NCBI RefSeq assembly: GCF_003751445.1
Contig: NZ_RJUU01000001.1
Coordinates: 5,632,001 to 5,696,000 of the forward strand
Direction of reading: 5' to 3'
Origin: Streptomyces sp. 840.1
GTDB taxonomy: Bacteria > Actinomycetota > Actinomycetes > Streptomycetales > Streptomycetaceae
DNA: 64,000 nucleotides
The notes beneath the pieces are model-generated. The model had not been told where the DNA came from. It saw only the letters and a program-made list of their open reading frames with translations, and did no database searches. Position 1 is the stretch's first letter; every line of letters starts with the position of its first letter. The position numbers and the translations under genes were made by a program. Below, piece after piece: positions 8,929-17,064 of the stretch.

Positions 8929-11316
8929 GTGAAGAACCGAACGGTTCGTCAGAGATTCACCGGCCTGTCCACCGTTGCCCTGGCAGCCTGCCTGGGCGTC
9001 GGCATGCTCGCGGCACCGAGCCGGGCCGCCGAGGTCCGTCCCTCCACCTCGGCGGCCACGAGCGCGAACGCCGCCGCACACCGGGCCGCAGACCCGGCCG
9101 CACCGGAGCCGGGAGGCCCCGCCGCACAGGCCCTGACCGCGCCCGCCCAGGACGCCGGACACATAGCCGACCAGGCACTGAAGCCCGCCGACCGGCCGCC
9201 CACGACCGCTTCCACCGACGCGCTCCGCCGCGACTACGACGACCAGGGCGCCTCCGCGCCGAGCCACCCCGCCCCCTCGATGAAGGCGAAGGCCCGCGCC
9301 GCAGCCCGGTCGGCCGGAACCGGCGCTGCCGCCGCCTGCTCCGTCGCGGACTTCACCAGCCGCACCGGCAGCGCCCTCGTCCAGCAGGTCAAGTCCTCCA
9401 CCACCGACTGCGTCAACACCCTGTTCGGCGTCAAGGGCAACGACGGCTACCTCGCCTTCCGCGAGGCCCAGATGGTCAGCGTCGCCAACGCCCTGCGCGA
9501 CGGATCGGCCGCCTATCCGGGCGACAGCAGCACGGGCATGCCGCAACTGGTGCTCTTCCTGCGGGCCGGCTACTACGTGCAGTACTACGACCCCGGCACG
9601 GTCGGCAGCTACGGCGCCCCGCTGCGCACCGCCATCCAGGGCGCCCTGGACGCCTTCTTCGCCTCCGCGCACTCCCGCGACGTCACCGACGCCAACGGCG
9701 AGACCCTGGCCGAGGCCGTCACGCTCATCGACAGCGCGGAGCAGAACGCCCGCTACCTGTACGTCGTCAAGCGGCTGCTGGCCGGCTACAACTCCTCGTA
9801 CGACAGCTCCTGGTACATGCTCAACGCGGTCAACAACGTCTACACCGTGACCTTCCGGGGTCATCAGGTGCCCGAGTTCGTCAGCGCCGTCGAGGCCGAC
9901 CCGAGCCTGCTCGACTCCCTCGCCGGCTTCGCCCGCGACCACCTGGGCCTGCTGGGCACCGACCGGTCCTACCTGACCTCCAACGCCGGCCGCGAGCTGG
10001 CGCGCTTCCTCCAGGAGGCGTCGCTGCGGCCCAAGGCCCGCCCCCTCGTCACCGACCTGCTCGGCCGCAGCTCCATGACGGGTGCCACCGCGCCGCTGTG
10101 GGTCGGACTGGCGGAGATGACCGACTACTACGACGCGGCCAACTGCTCCGCCTACGGCACCTGCGACCTGTCGGCCCGGCTCAGGAGCGCCGTGCTCCCG
10201 GTCGACTACACCTGCAGCGACAGCATCCGCATCCTGGCCCAGCAGATGTCCTCGGCCGACCTGGGAGCCGCCTGCACCAGTCTGCGCGACCAGGACGCCT
10301 ACTTCCACGGCGTGGTGCGCGACAACGGACCCGTCGCCGACGACCACAACAGCACCATCGAGGTGGTCGTCTTCGATTCGAGCACCGACTACCAGACCTA
10401 CGCCGGGGCCATCTACGGCATCGACACCAACAACGGCGGCATGTACCTCGAAGGGGACCCGGCCGCAGCCGGCAACCAGCCGAGGTTCATCGCCTACGAG
10501 GCGGAGTGGGTCCGGCCCGACTTCCAGATCTGGAACCTCAACCACGAGTACACGCACTACCTCGACGGCCGGTTCGACATGGCCGGCGACTTCGAAGCCG
10601 GCATCACGACACCGACCATCTGGTGGGTGGAGGGCTTCGCGGAGTACGTCTCCTACAGCTACCGCGACGTCACCTACGACGACGCCCTCACCCAGGCCGC
10701 CGCGCACACCTACACCCTGCGCACCCTGTTCGACACGACGTACGAGAACGCCGACCAGACCCGCGTCTACAACTGGGGCTACCTGGCCGTCCGTTACATG
10801 CTCCAGTCGCACCGCGCCGACGTGGACAAGCTGCTGGGCCTCTACCGCGCCGGCGACTGGAACGGCGCCCGCACTCTCCTCACCTCCACCATCGGCAGCC
10901 GCTACGACGCCGACTGGAACAGCTGGCTGACGTCCTGCGCGGCCGGCAGCTGCGGCACCACCACCAACCCGCCCACCGATCCGGTCACCGAGTGCACCTC
11001 GGCCGACAGCCGTGAACTCGGCGAGAACTGCGCCCGCAGCGGACAGCGTGCCACCAAGGGCGACTACTCCTACCTCTACGTCTACGTGCCCGCCGGCACC
11101 GACCGGCTGAAGATCACCACGAGCGGCGGAACGGGCGACGCCGACCTCTACTACAACGCCGGTGGCTGGGCCACCACGGGCGCCTACACCTCCCGGGCGA
11201 CCGGCAGCGGAAACGCCCACACCCTGACCGTCGACCACCCGGCGGCAGGCGCGCACTACATCAGCCTGTACGCCGTGGCGGACTTCGGCGGCGTGAAGGT
11301 CTCCGCACAGTACTGA
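8929..11316 (+). CDS. Secreted M9-family (collagenase-like) zinc metallopeptidase
   Basis: A 795-residue exported enzyme beginning at GTG behind GGGAGG. A signal peptide covers about 35 residues, then a Pro/Ala-rich linker and an M9 N-terminal helical domain. The zinc site is NHEYTHYLDGRF (HExxH variant HEYTH) with the third ligand glutamate in WWVEGFAEYV. The last 110 residues are a bacterial pre-peptidase C-terminal beta-sandwich (PPC) domain with the GDADLYYN pattern, used for substrate binding. M9 peptidases degrade collagen or related proteins. A link to hydroxyproline use in this window is inference. Confidence 0.9.
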   Translation: MKNRTVRQRFTGLSTVALAACLGVGMLAAPSRAAEVRPSTSAATSANAAAHRAADPAAPEPGGPAAQALTAPAQDAGHIADQALKPADRPPTTASTDALRRDYDDQGASAPSHPAPSMKAKARAAARSAGTGAAAACSVADFTSRTGSALVQQVKSSTTDCVNTLFGVKGNDGYLAFREAQMVSVANALRDGSAAYPGDSSTGMPQLVLFLRAGYYVQYYDPGTVGSYGAPLRTAIQGALDAFFASAHSRDVTDANGETLAEAVTLIDSAEQNARYLYVVKRLLAGYNSSYDSSWYMLNAVNNVYTVTFRGHQVPEFVSAVEADPSLLDSLAGFARDHLGLLGTDRSYLTSNAGRELARFLQEASLRPKARPLVTDLLGRSSMTGATAPLWVGLAEMTDYYDAANCSAYGTCDLSARLRSAVLPVDYTCSDSIRILAQQMSSADLGAACTSLRDQDAYFHGVVRDNGPVADDHNSTIEVVVFDSSTDYQTYAGAIYGIDTNNGGMYLEGDPAAAGNQPRFIAYEAEWVRPDFQIWNLNHEYTHYLDGRFDMAGDFEAGITTPTIWWVEGFAEYVSYSYRDVTYDDALTQAAAHTYTLRTLFDTTYENADQTRVYNWGYLAVRYMLQSHRADVDKLLGLYRAGDWNGARTLLTSTIGSRYDADWNSWLTSCAAGSCGTTTNPPTDPVTECTSADSRELGENCARSGQRATKGDYSYLYVYVPAGTDRLKITTSGGTGDADLYYNAGGWATTGAYTSRATGSGNAHTLTVDHPAAGAHYISLYAVADFGGVKVSAQY

Positions 11317-11323
11317 GGCCCCG

Positions 11324-11363
11324 GAGGGTCACGGGTGCGGCCGGTCCGGCGCCCGTGGCCCTC
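11324..11363. terminator. Bidirectional terminator-like stem-loop
   Basis: Arms GAGGGTCACGGGTGC and GCGCCCGTGGCCCTC pair over 15 positions with two G-U wobbles around a 10-base loop. It sits exactly between the convergent metallopeptidase and barstar-like genes and covers the latter's stop codon. Confidence 0.65.
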
Positions 11364-11751
11364 AGCGCAGCAGCAGGGTGCCCGGCGCCGTCTCGGCCCG
11401 GATGATCTCCACGAGCCGGTCGAAGAGGGTCGGCCCCAGCCCTGCGTCCGCCCGGGTCAGCTCCTGGCGCAGCCCCGGCAGGTTGCCCGGATCGGCGCGG
11501 GCCTGCAGACCGCGCAGGTACCGTGCCGTCTCCTGGTGCCCCAGGGCGGCTGCGGAGCGGGTGTGGTCGCGCCACTCGATGACGAAGTCGTCGTCGTCCG
11601 GCGTGCCCATCCCGCCGCGCAGGCAGTCGGCGAAGGAGTCCGGATTGCGGCCGAAGTACCCGCCGGGCCCGTTCACCGCCTCGCCGATCACCTGCCAGAA
11701 GCGCTCCAGGCCGGTGACCTCGGAGCCGTTGATCACATAGGTCACGGTCAT
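11362..11751 (-). CDS. Barstar-family RNase inhibitor
   Basis: A 129-residue cytoplasmic protein when started at the ATG at 11751; an upstream ATG adds five residues. The central region has the barstar pattern of a Trp-containing helix followed by GYFGRNPDSFADCLRGGM and an acidic loop with WRDH. In barstar these regions block the nuclease active site. It lies 80 bp downstream of the secreted RNase Sa homologue on the same strand, so it most plausibly protects the producer from that enzyme. Barstar homologues also occur alone in streptomycetes, so partnership is inferred from context. Confidence 0.82.
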   Translation of the reverse strand: MTVTYVINGSEVTGLERFWQVIGEAVNGPGGYFGRNPDSFADCLRGGMGTPDDDDFVIEWRDHTRSAAALGHQETARYLRGLQARADPGNLPGLRQELTRADAGLGPTLFDRLVEIIRAETAPGTLLLR

Positions 11752-11831
11752 GCGGTGAGCGTACAAGTCCCTCCCGCCGGTGATCCGCGCCGCAGGTGGG
11801 GGACTGCGGCGCGGATCCGGCCGGGGGCGGT

Positions 11832-12233
11832 TCAGCAGGTGAAGTCGACGAGGTCGAACGTCTCGTAGTGGTCGGAGGTGTAGTAGTCCTCCTGGGTCTC
11901 CTCGCCGGTGACGATCCGGCGTGCGCCGCGGGTGGGAGCGCCAGGGGTGATCACGGTGTACTCGTGGTAGTAGCCGGTGCTCTGGCCGGGCAGGACGCCT
12001 TCGCGGTTCTCGAAGACGACTCCGTCCTGGTCGTACGGGAAGGGGCCGCCCGCGTCGATGAGGTCGAGGGTGTCGTGCGCCTGGGAGGGGAGGGCGTCGT
12101 AGCAGATGCTGCCGACCGAGGCGGGGGCCGCTGTCGCGGTTGCCGCGACGGGGCCGCCGACGAAGAGGACGGACAGGAGGGCGGCGACGCCGCCGAGCGT
12201 GGTGATCCGTGGGGGGATTCGCATACCCACCAT
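11832..12233 (-). CDS. Secreted guanyl-specific ribonuclease, RNase Sa family
   Basis: A 133-residue precursor (or 130 residues from a second ATG at 12224) with a signal peptide and a mature domain of about 96 residues. The mature part closely follows Streptomyces RNase Sa: PFPYDQDGVVFENRE, then GYYHEYTVITPGA with the catalytic glutamate, the arginines of RGARRIV, and YTSDHYETF with the catalytic histidine. Two cysteines, near the start of the mature domain and at the last residue, match the single RNase Sa disulfide. It cleaves RNA after guanosine outside the cell. The barstar-like gene directly follows. Confidence 0.93.
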   Translation of the reverse strand: MVGMRIPPRITTLGGVAALLSVLFVGGPVAATATAAPASVGSICYDALPSQAHDTLDLIDAGGPFPYDQDGVVFENREGVLPGQSTGYYHEYTVITPGAPTRGARRIVTGEETQEDYYTSDHYETFDLVDFTC

Positions 12234-12439
12234 GATGACGCGCGTAGACGCCGTCCCGTCAACGCCAACTCATGTGAATTTTTCGGAAGTTAACCTGAAC
12301 GGCGGAAGATCCACGTCGAGACGCCGGGGCCGCCCGGACTCCGTGGTTCCGCACTCATTGACGCCCGGGAAAGCGTGACGGCCCGTGAGCGGGGCATGCA
12401 TTGCGTGAAGCACATCCGAGGAGGAGGGGGCGATTCACT

Positions 12440-12856
12440 GTGCGGGCGGGGGAGACGATGGAGCGTCAGGAGCAGGGCCGGCTGCATCGCAGACTGGGCA
12501 GCGCCGATCTGGCAGCGGTGTCCGAAGTGCGAGGCGCGGTAAGGGAATTGCTGAGGTACCGCTGGAAGGAGGAGCCCGCGCAGGTGGCCGAGCTGCTGCT
12601 CAGCGAGCTGGTGACCAACGCCCTGGTCCACACGGACGAGGGCGCTGTCGTCGCCGTCAGCGTGGCGCCCCGGAAACTGCGGGTGGAGGTAAGGGACTTC
12701 GTCCCCGGGATGCCCGTGTCGCACGCACCGAACGCCGACGACGGTACGCACGGCAGAGGGCTGATCCTGGTGGAGAGCCTCGCGGACGCCTGGGGGATCA
12801 GCCCCAAGGCGCTGGGCAAGGTGGTGTGGTTCGAGCTCGAAGGCGAACGGCCCTGA
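12440..12856 (+). CDS. RsbW-like ATP-binding (anti-sigma/HATPase) protein
   Basis: A 138-residue GHKL ATPase-fold protein. The N-box is LLLSELVTNALVHT, and a glycine-rich lid follows in GTHGRGLILVESLADAWG. Streptomycetes encode dozens of these single-domain kinases, which act as anti-sigma factors or in regulatory switches. I chose GTG at 12440 behind a GAGGAGGAGGGGG stretch; ATG 12458 with its own GGGGGAG is almost as good. No sigma factor or anti-sigma antagonist is adjacent, so its partner is unknown. The stop codon lies inside a strong terminator hairpin. Confidence 0.85.
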   Translation: MRAGETMERQEQGRLHRRLGSADLAAVSEVRGAVRELLRYRWKEEPAQVAELLLSELVTNALVHTDEGAVVAVSVAPRKLRVEVRDFVPGMPVSHAPNADDGTHGRGLILVESLADAWGISPKALGKVVWFELEGERP

Positions 12857-12882
12857 CGATCCGCTGGATCGTCAGGGCCGTT
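12846..12882. terminator. Perfect 17-bp stem, 3-nt loop hairpin overlapping a stop codon
   Basis: AACGGCCCTGACGATCC, loop GCT, then its exact reverse complement. The TGA stop of the RsbW-like gene (12854-12856) is part of the left arm. It is a strong rho-independent-type structure without a long T tract, as usual in Streptomyces, and could serve both flanking convergent genes. Confidence 0.8.
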
Positions 12883-12977
12883 CATCGCCGGCCTTGCCGG
12901 CCGGTCGCCCGGAGCCGGGCCGGCCTTGTCGGCCTGCCGGCCGAAACCGTTCCGATCTGTCGGCCGGCCCGTGCGGG

Positions 12978-14063
12978 TCAGCCGAACTGCTGCTCCAGGG
13001 CCTTCAGTTTCTGCTCCAGCGAATCGAGCCGGGGCAGGGCCTGGGTGTCGTCCTCGGGAGGGAGGTCGACCGCTCTCGGATCAGTCGTGCTCAGGTCCGG
13101 GGCGTTCTTGGAGCTGGAGCCGGTTACGGCTTGCAGGGATGGCCGGGGTCGCAGTGGCAGCTGACCCGGCTCGGATATGGCGGGCTCCGCGACGGACTGC
13201 GCGGAGCCCGTCGAGGCGGTGATGGCCTGGACGTCCGCCTGGGCGCCGCCCCGGCCCACCCGGCCCCAGGCCCGGTTCTGCCGGTTCAGGGCCTTGATCT
13301 GGGCCCGGTCCAGCTTCTCCTGGTCCTTCCTGCGGAGACGGTTCTGCTCCTTCTCCCTGCGGTCCTCGCGTACCTCGTCGACCGCCTCGTCCAGCGTGCG
13401 TACGCCTTCGAGGAGCATCAGCGACCAGGCGCCGAAGGTCTCCCGGGGAGCGCGCAGCCACCGGACGATCCGGATCTGCGGCAGCGGGCGGGGCACCAGG
13501 CCCTGCTCGCGCAGCGCGGCGACACGGGTCTGCTTCAGCGCCCGGTCGAAGAGGACGGCCGCCGAGAGCGACATCCCCGCGAAGAAGTGCGGGGCGCCCG
13601 CGTGGCTCAGGCCGCGCGGTGCGTGCACCCAGTTGAACCAGGCGGCAGCGCCGGCGAAGGTCCACACCAGCAGCCGGGAGCCGAGCGCCGCGTCTCCGTG
13701 GCTGGCCTCCCGCACGGCGAGCACGGAGCAGAACATGGCGGCCCCGTCGAGCCCGAAGGGCACCAGGTACTCCCAGCCCCCGGAGAGGCCGAGGTTCTGC
13801 CGGCCGAAGCCGACGAGCCCGTGGAAGGAGAGCGCGGCGGCGACCGCCGCGCAGCAGAACAGCAGAACGTACGAAGCGGTGGCGTAGAGCGCTTCCTTGC
13901 GCCTGCGGCGGTCCTCGCTGCGTTCCCAGGTGTCGTCGGCCGCGGACGTGTCGGCGGCGCGCTTGCCGCGTGCGACCAGCGCCACCGCCACCGCCGCCAT
14001 GACTCCCGCGAGCAGCACGGCGCCCGGAAGCAGCCAGTCGAGCGATATGTCGGTCAGTCTCAT
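12978..14063 (-). CDS. DUF2637-family membrane protein
   Basis: A 361-residue protein. A first hydrophobic helix (LLPGAVLLAGVMAAVAVALV) follows the start. Three more membrane segments lie at roughly residues 65-165, with the DUF2637 features FHGLVGFG, YLVPFGLDGAAMFCSVLAVREA and AAWFNWVHA. The long C-terminal half is charged, has a coiled-coil-like Lys/Arg/Glu region (REKEQNRLRRKDQEKLDRAQIK would be its core) and a Leu-heptad tail. Related proteins occur on streptomycete chromosomes and near plasmid transfer genes (SpdB-like). ATG 14063 was chosen as the first start giving the N-terminal helix. Function is unknown. Confidence 0.8.
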   Translation of the reverse strand: MRLTDISLDWLLPGAVLLAGVMAAVAVALVARGKRAADTSAADDTWERSEDRRRRKEALYATASYVLLFCCAAVAAALSFHGLVGFGRQNLGLSGGWEYLVPFGLDGAAMFCSVLAVREASHGDAALGSRLLVWTFAGAAAWFNWVHAPRGLSHAGAPHFFAGMSLSAAVLFDRALKQTRVAALREQGLVPRPLPQIRIVRWLRAPRETFGAWSLMLLEGVRTLDEAVDEVREDRREKEQNRLRRKDQEKLDRAQIKALNRQNRAWGRVGRGGAQADVQAITASTGSAQSVAEPAISEPGQLPLRPRPSLQAVTGSSSKNAPDLSTTDPRAVDLPPEDDTQALPRLDSLEQKLKALEQQFG

Positions 14064-14254
14064 GCGCGGTCCCTTGCGTCGCGTAGGGCGTTTCGGGCGC
14101 CATCGTGGCGGAGATTCCCTCAAGTCCTGGCGGTTTCGGGGCAAGTGAACGCCAATGGGGTGGCTGAGCCGGTGGATTTCCGCGATCTGGTCGAACGCCC
14201 CTCAGCGGCAGGGCGGTTGTGTTCGATTCACGTCACCCCTGCGGGCGGTGTGGA

Positions 14255-15115
14255 TCAGGGAGCGGGCGTCAGCTTCCGGACCCGGTCGGCGTCACAGGTG
14301 CGCGGGCAGGTGACGCAGGTGTCCTCGGGCCGCAGTGTGTAGAAGAGGCAGCAGCTCGCCCGGTCCCGGGTGGGCAGTGACTCGCCCGCCGGTCCGGTCA
14401 GTTCACGGAAGCCCGCGGTGCCGACGTACGGCTTGGTGGTGCCCGGCAGGAGGGCCTCCAGCTCGGCCATCGCCCGCCGCTCCTCGCCCAGCAGATGGGC
14501 GATGTACCAGAGGCCCTCGACGATCTCGTCGGTCGCCATGCCCCACAGGGCCCGCTTCCCGCGCCGCATCCTCGGTCCGAAGCCGTCGAGCACCGGTCCG
14601 AGGTGCTCGGCCACGGAGGCGAGGACCTCGGCGCGCAGCGCGGCCTCGTCCGCCACCACCCGGGCGCCCGGCAGCGCCGCCGCCGGGTCGTCGGGCAGGC
14701 AGGCGAACTCCCTTACCCGCAAGGTCAGATGGCCCAGCGCGCGCTGGAAGGAGACGTCCTCGACCGGAATCCGGGGCACCCGCCGGTGCAGGAACCACGG
14801 CACTGTCACCAGCAGACAGGCCGGCCAGGCGTAGCGGTGCAGTCCGAAGCTGGCGACCACGTCGGGCCTGGCCTGCTGTCCGTAGTCCCGCAGCACCTGC
14901 GCGTTGTCCCAGGCGAGGAAGGTGTCCAGGGCGCTGCCGCCGGCCGCCAGCTCGTGCGCGCCGACCCAGCCGACGCCGCCCGGGGCGGACTCGCCGTCCG
15001 TGAGTACCTCGGCGCGCAGCCCCGGGAAGACCTCGGCCAGACGCGCGTACGCCTCGGTCACGGCCGAGGGCGCCGCTGCGGGAAGCGGGGCGGGGAGCAG
15101 GGCGGGGAGGGGCAT
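14255..15115 (-). CDS. FhuF-like ferric-siderophore reductase, [2Fe-2S]
   Basis: A 286-residue protein with the FhuF C-terminal iron-sulfur pattern: adjacent cysteines in RASCCLFY, then CVTC ten residues later, and a further Cys in RTCDAD. FhuF proteins reduce iron(III)-siderophore complexes in the cytoplasm and release iron. A near-perfect DmdR/IdeR-type iron box lies about 30 bp upstream, consistent with iron repression. It stands alone, without siderophore synthesis or transport genes, as is often the case in streptomycetes. Confidence 0.88.
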   Translation of the reverse strand: MPLPALLPAPLPAAAPSAVTEAYARLAEVFPGLRAEVLTDGESAPGGVGWVGAHELAAGGSALDTFLAWDNAQVLRDYGQQARPDVVASFGLHRYAWPACLLVTVPWFLHRRVPRIPVEDVSFQRALGHLTLRVREFACLPDDPAAALPGARVVADEAALRAEVLASVAEHLGPVLDGFGPRMRRGKRALWGMATDEIVEGLWYIAHLLGEERRAMAELEALLPGTTKPYVGTAGFRELTGPAGESLPTRDRASCCLFYTLRPEDTCVTCPRTCDADRVRKLTPAP

Positions 15116-15142
15116 GCGCGGACCACCGTATCGCGATCGTTT

Positions 15143-15161
15143 AGAGGTAAGCCTTACCTTA
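15143..15161. promoter_or_regulatory. Iron box (DmdR1/IdeR-type operator)
   Basis: The core AGGTAAG-C-CTTACCT is a perfect 7+7 inverted repeat within a 19-bp match to the actinobacterial iron-box pattern (TTAGGTTAGGCTAACCTAA-like). It lies 28 bp upstream of the FhuF-like gene start on the minus strand. The known family DtxR/DmdR binds such sites when iron is plentiful. Confidence 0.85.
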
Positions 15162-15260
15162 CCCGACCTGATCGATGTTTGAACTGCGGCCTCCTCCGCC
15201 TATCGTGCACACGGGGCACGGCACACGCGAGCCGTGCCCGGTACGTCCGAGGAGGCAGCC

Positions 15261-16022
15261 GTGGAGCAGGGCAGAGCGTGTGAGGAGGTGCGGCCGCCGT
15301 ACGCGTCCGTCGCCTCCGTGACCGCCCACTCGCCCGTCCGGGTGCCCGAACAGGCCCGCGGCGAGCACACCCACGGCGAGCAGCCCCCGCCCCGGCACGC
15401 GGTGCGGCGGCACTCCGTGCGCGGCCAGATCCTGGAAGCCCTGCGCGCCGCCCTCGTCGACGGCGAGCTGATCCCCGGGCAGGTCTACTCCGCCCCGGCC
15501 CTCGGCGCCCGCTTCGGGGTCTCCGCCACCCCCGTGCGCGAGGCGATGCAGCAGCTGGCCGTCGAAGGAGCCGTCGAGGTCGTGCCGAACCGGGGCTTCC
15601 GGGTCGCGGAGCGCGGCCCGCGCGAGCTGGCCGAGCTGGCGGAGGTGCGGGCGCTGATCGAGGTGCCCGTCATGCTGCGGCTCGCCCGGACCGTGGCCCC
15701 GGCCGGCTGGTGCGCCCTGCGCCCGCTGGCCGACGCCACCGTCGCGGCGGCGGCCGTCGGTGACCGGGCCAGTTACGCCGAGGCGGACCGGGCCTTCCAC
15801 GGAGCGGTGCTCGCCCTGTCCGGCAACACCCAGCTCGTCGCGGTGGCCGACGAACTGCACCGCCGCTCCCAGTGGCCCCTGGAGACCAACCCGGTCACCC
15901 GCCGCGCCGACCTCCTGGCGGACGCGTCCGAGCACACCGCGCTCCTGGACGCGCTGATCGCCCAGGACGTGGTGGTCGTGCAGTCACTGGTACGGGAGCA
16001 CTTCGCCGGTTCCGGGGGCTGA
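15261..16022 (+). CDS. GntR-family regulator, FCD subfamily (paralogue)
   Basis: A 253-residue regulator. The HTH signature FGVSATPVREAMQQLAVEGAVE starts near residue 90, and the FCD domain pattern EADRAFHGAVLALSGN follows. GTG 15261 is preferred because GAGGAGG precedes it by five bases; an upstream ATG at 15234 has none. It closely resembles the product of 7935-8606 (same YSAPAL motif and same HTH), but carries an extra 50-residue N-terminal extension with Arg/His runs. It diverges from the FhuF-like gene. Its target is unknown. Confidence 0.85.
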   Translation: MEQGRACEEVRPPYASVASVTAHSPVRVPEQARGEHTHGEQPPPRHAVRRHSVRGQILEALRAALVDGELIPGQVYSAPALGARFGVSATPVREAMQQLAVEGAVEVVPNRGFRVAERGPRELAELAEVRALIEVPVMLRLARTVAPAGWCALRPLADATVAAAAVGDRASYAEADRAFHGAVLALSGNTQLVAVADELHRRSQWPLETNPVTRRADLLADASEHTALLDALIAQDVVVVQSLVREHFAGSGG

Positions 16023-16057
16023 ATCCGGCAGCCGGGACCGGGCCCCCGGGCGCGGCC

Positions 16058-16843
16058 TCAGTTCGCCTCGGCGGTTCCCGGACCCGGCGGGCCGATGTGC
16101 GGGGCCAGCCAGGTCGGGACGCCGCCGAGCAGCCGGAAGAGCCTGCCCGCCTCGGCGCGCAGCCGGGTCGCCACCTCGGGTTCCGGCTCGGCGTCCGCCA
16201 TGGCGATGAGCGCCGGGGCGGTACCGACGAGGTAGCCCAGCTCCTCCCTTATGCGCAAGGACTCGGCGAAGCCGTGCCGGGCCTCCGCCAGTTCTCCCTC
16301 GCGCAGCGCGATCAGCGCGAGATGGCGCCAGGTCGAGGAGAGCAGCAGCTCGTCGCCCTGCGCGGTGGCGCCGGCATGGGCCCTGCGGTAGGCGGCGCGT
16401 GCGGCCTGCGGCGAATCCGCGATGTTCTGCGCGATCAGGCCCCGCCGGAAGTCCAGCAGCGGGCGGCCCGCGGCGGCCGGGGACAGCAGTGCCGCGGCCC
16501 GGCTCAGCGCGACCCGGGCCTCGTCGGCCCGGTCCCGCACACCGAGCAGCGTCGAGGCGTACGCGAGGTGTCCGCGCTCGCAGGCGGCGGCCCCGCGCTC
16601 GGCGTCGTCGTGGGCCAGGGCCTCGGCGGTGCGCAGCGCGTCCTCGGCCTCGGTCCAGCCCTGCCCCGTGTACAGGCAGCGCTCGGTCAGCAGGGCCGTC
16701 CGCTGGAGCGCCGCGGCCGGGTCGGTGGCGGCGTCGTGTTCGAGCAGTGCCGCGGCGTCCGTCCAGCAGGCGCGGGACCGCAACCGCCATACGGCTGTCT
16801 GGAGCGGCGGATCGTCATCTGCTGTCGTTCCGGAACCAGACAT
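16058..16843 (-). CDS. Hypothetical Ala-rich helical-repeat protein
   Basis: A 261-residue, almost entirely alpha-helical, Ala/Leu/Glu/Arg-rich protein. Repeating patterns such as AALLEHDAATD, AEDALRTAEALAHD and ARHGFAESLRIREELG suggest tetratricopeptide-like helical hairpins, though no repeat is textbook. No signal peptide, catalytic motif or membrane segment is seen. The ATG at 16843 gives a plausible start; the frame extends 27 codons further. It lies 220 bp after the PucR gene on the same strand. Function unknown. Confidence 0.65.
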   Translation of the reverse strand: MSGSGTTADDDPPLQTAVWRLRSRACWTDAAALLEHDAATDPAAALQRTALLTERCLYTGQGWTEAEDALRTAEALAHDDAERGAAACERGHLAYASTLLGVRDRADEARVALSRAAALLSPAAAGRPLLDFRRGLIAQNIADSPQAARAAYRRAHAGATAQGDELLLSSTWRHLALIALREGELAEARHGFAESLRIREELGYLVGTAPALIAMADAEPEPEVATRLRAEAGRLFRLLGGVPTWLAPHIGPPGPGTAEAN

Positions 16844-17064
16844 GGCGGTATACGCCACATTGCCCTCCCCGAGCGCACCATTGAGCTGTGGAGAGTGTCC
16901 GTCCACCGGGCGGTGCACCCGCAATGGCCGGACGCTCTGAGTCTGGCCGCATCACAGCACGGAAAGGCACGCCGGGCCAAGAGGTCGAGGCAATGTCAGG
17001 TGAAACTTTTCACAATCGACGGAAGACGCCGGAAGCCGCCCGGGACGGCGGGAGCCCCCGGGAA

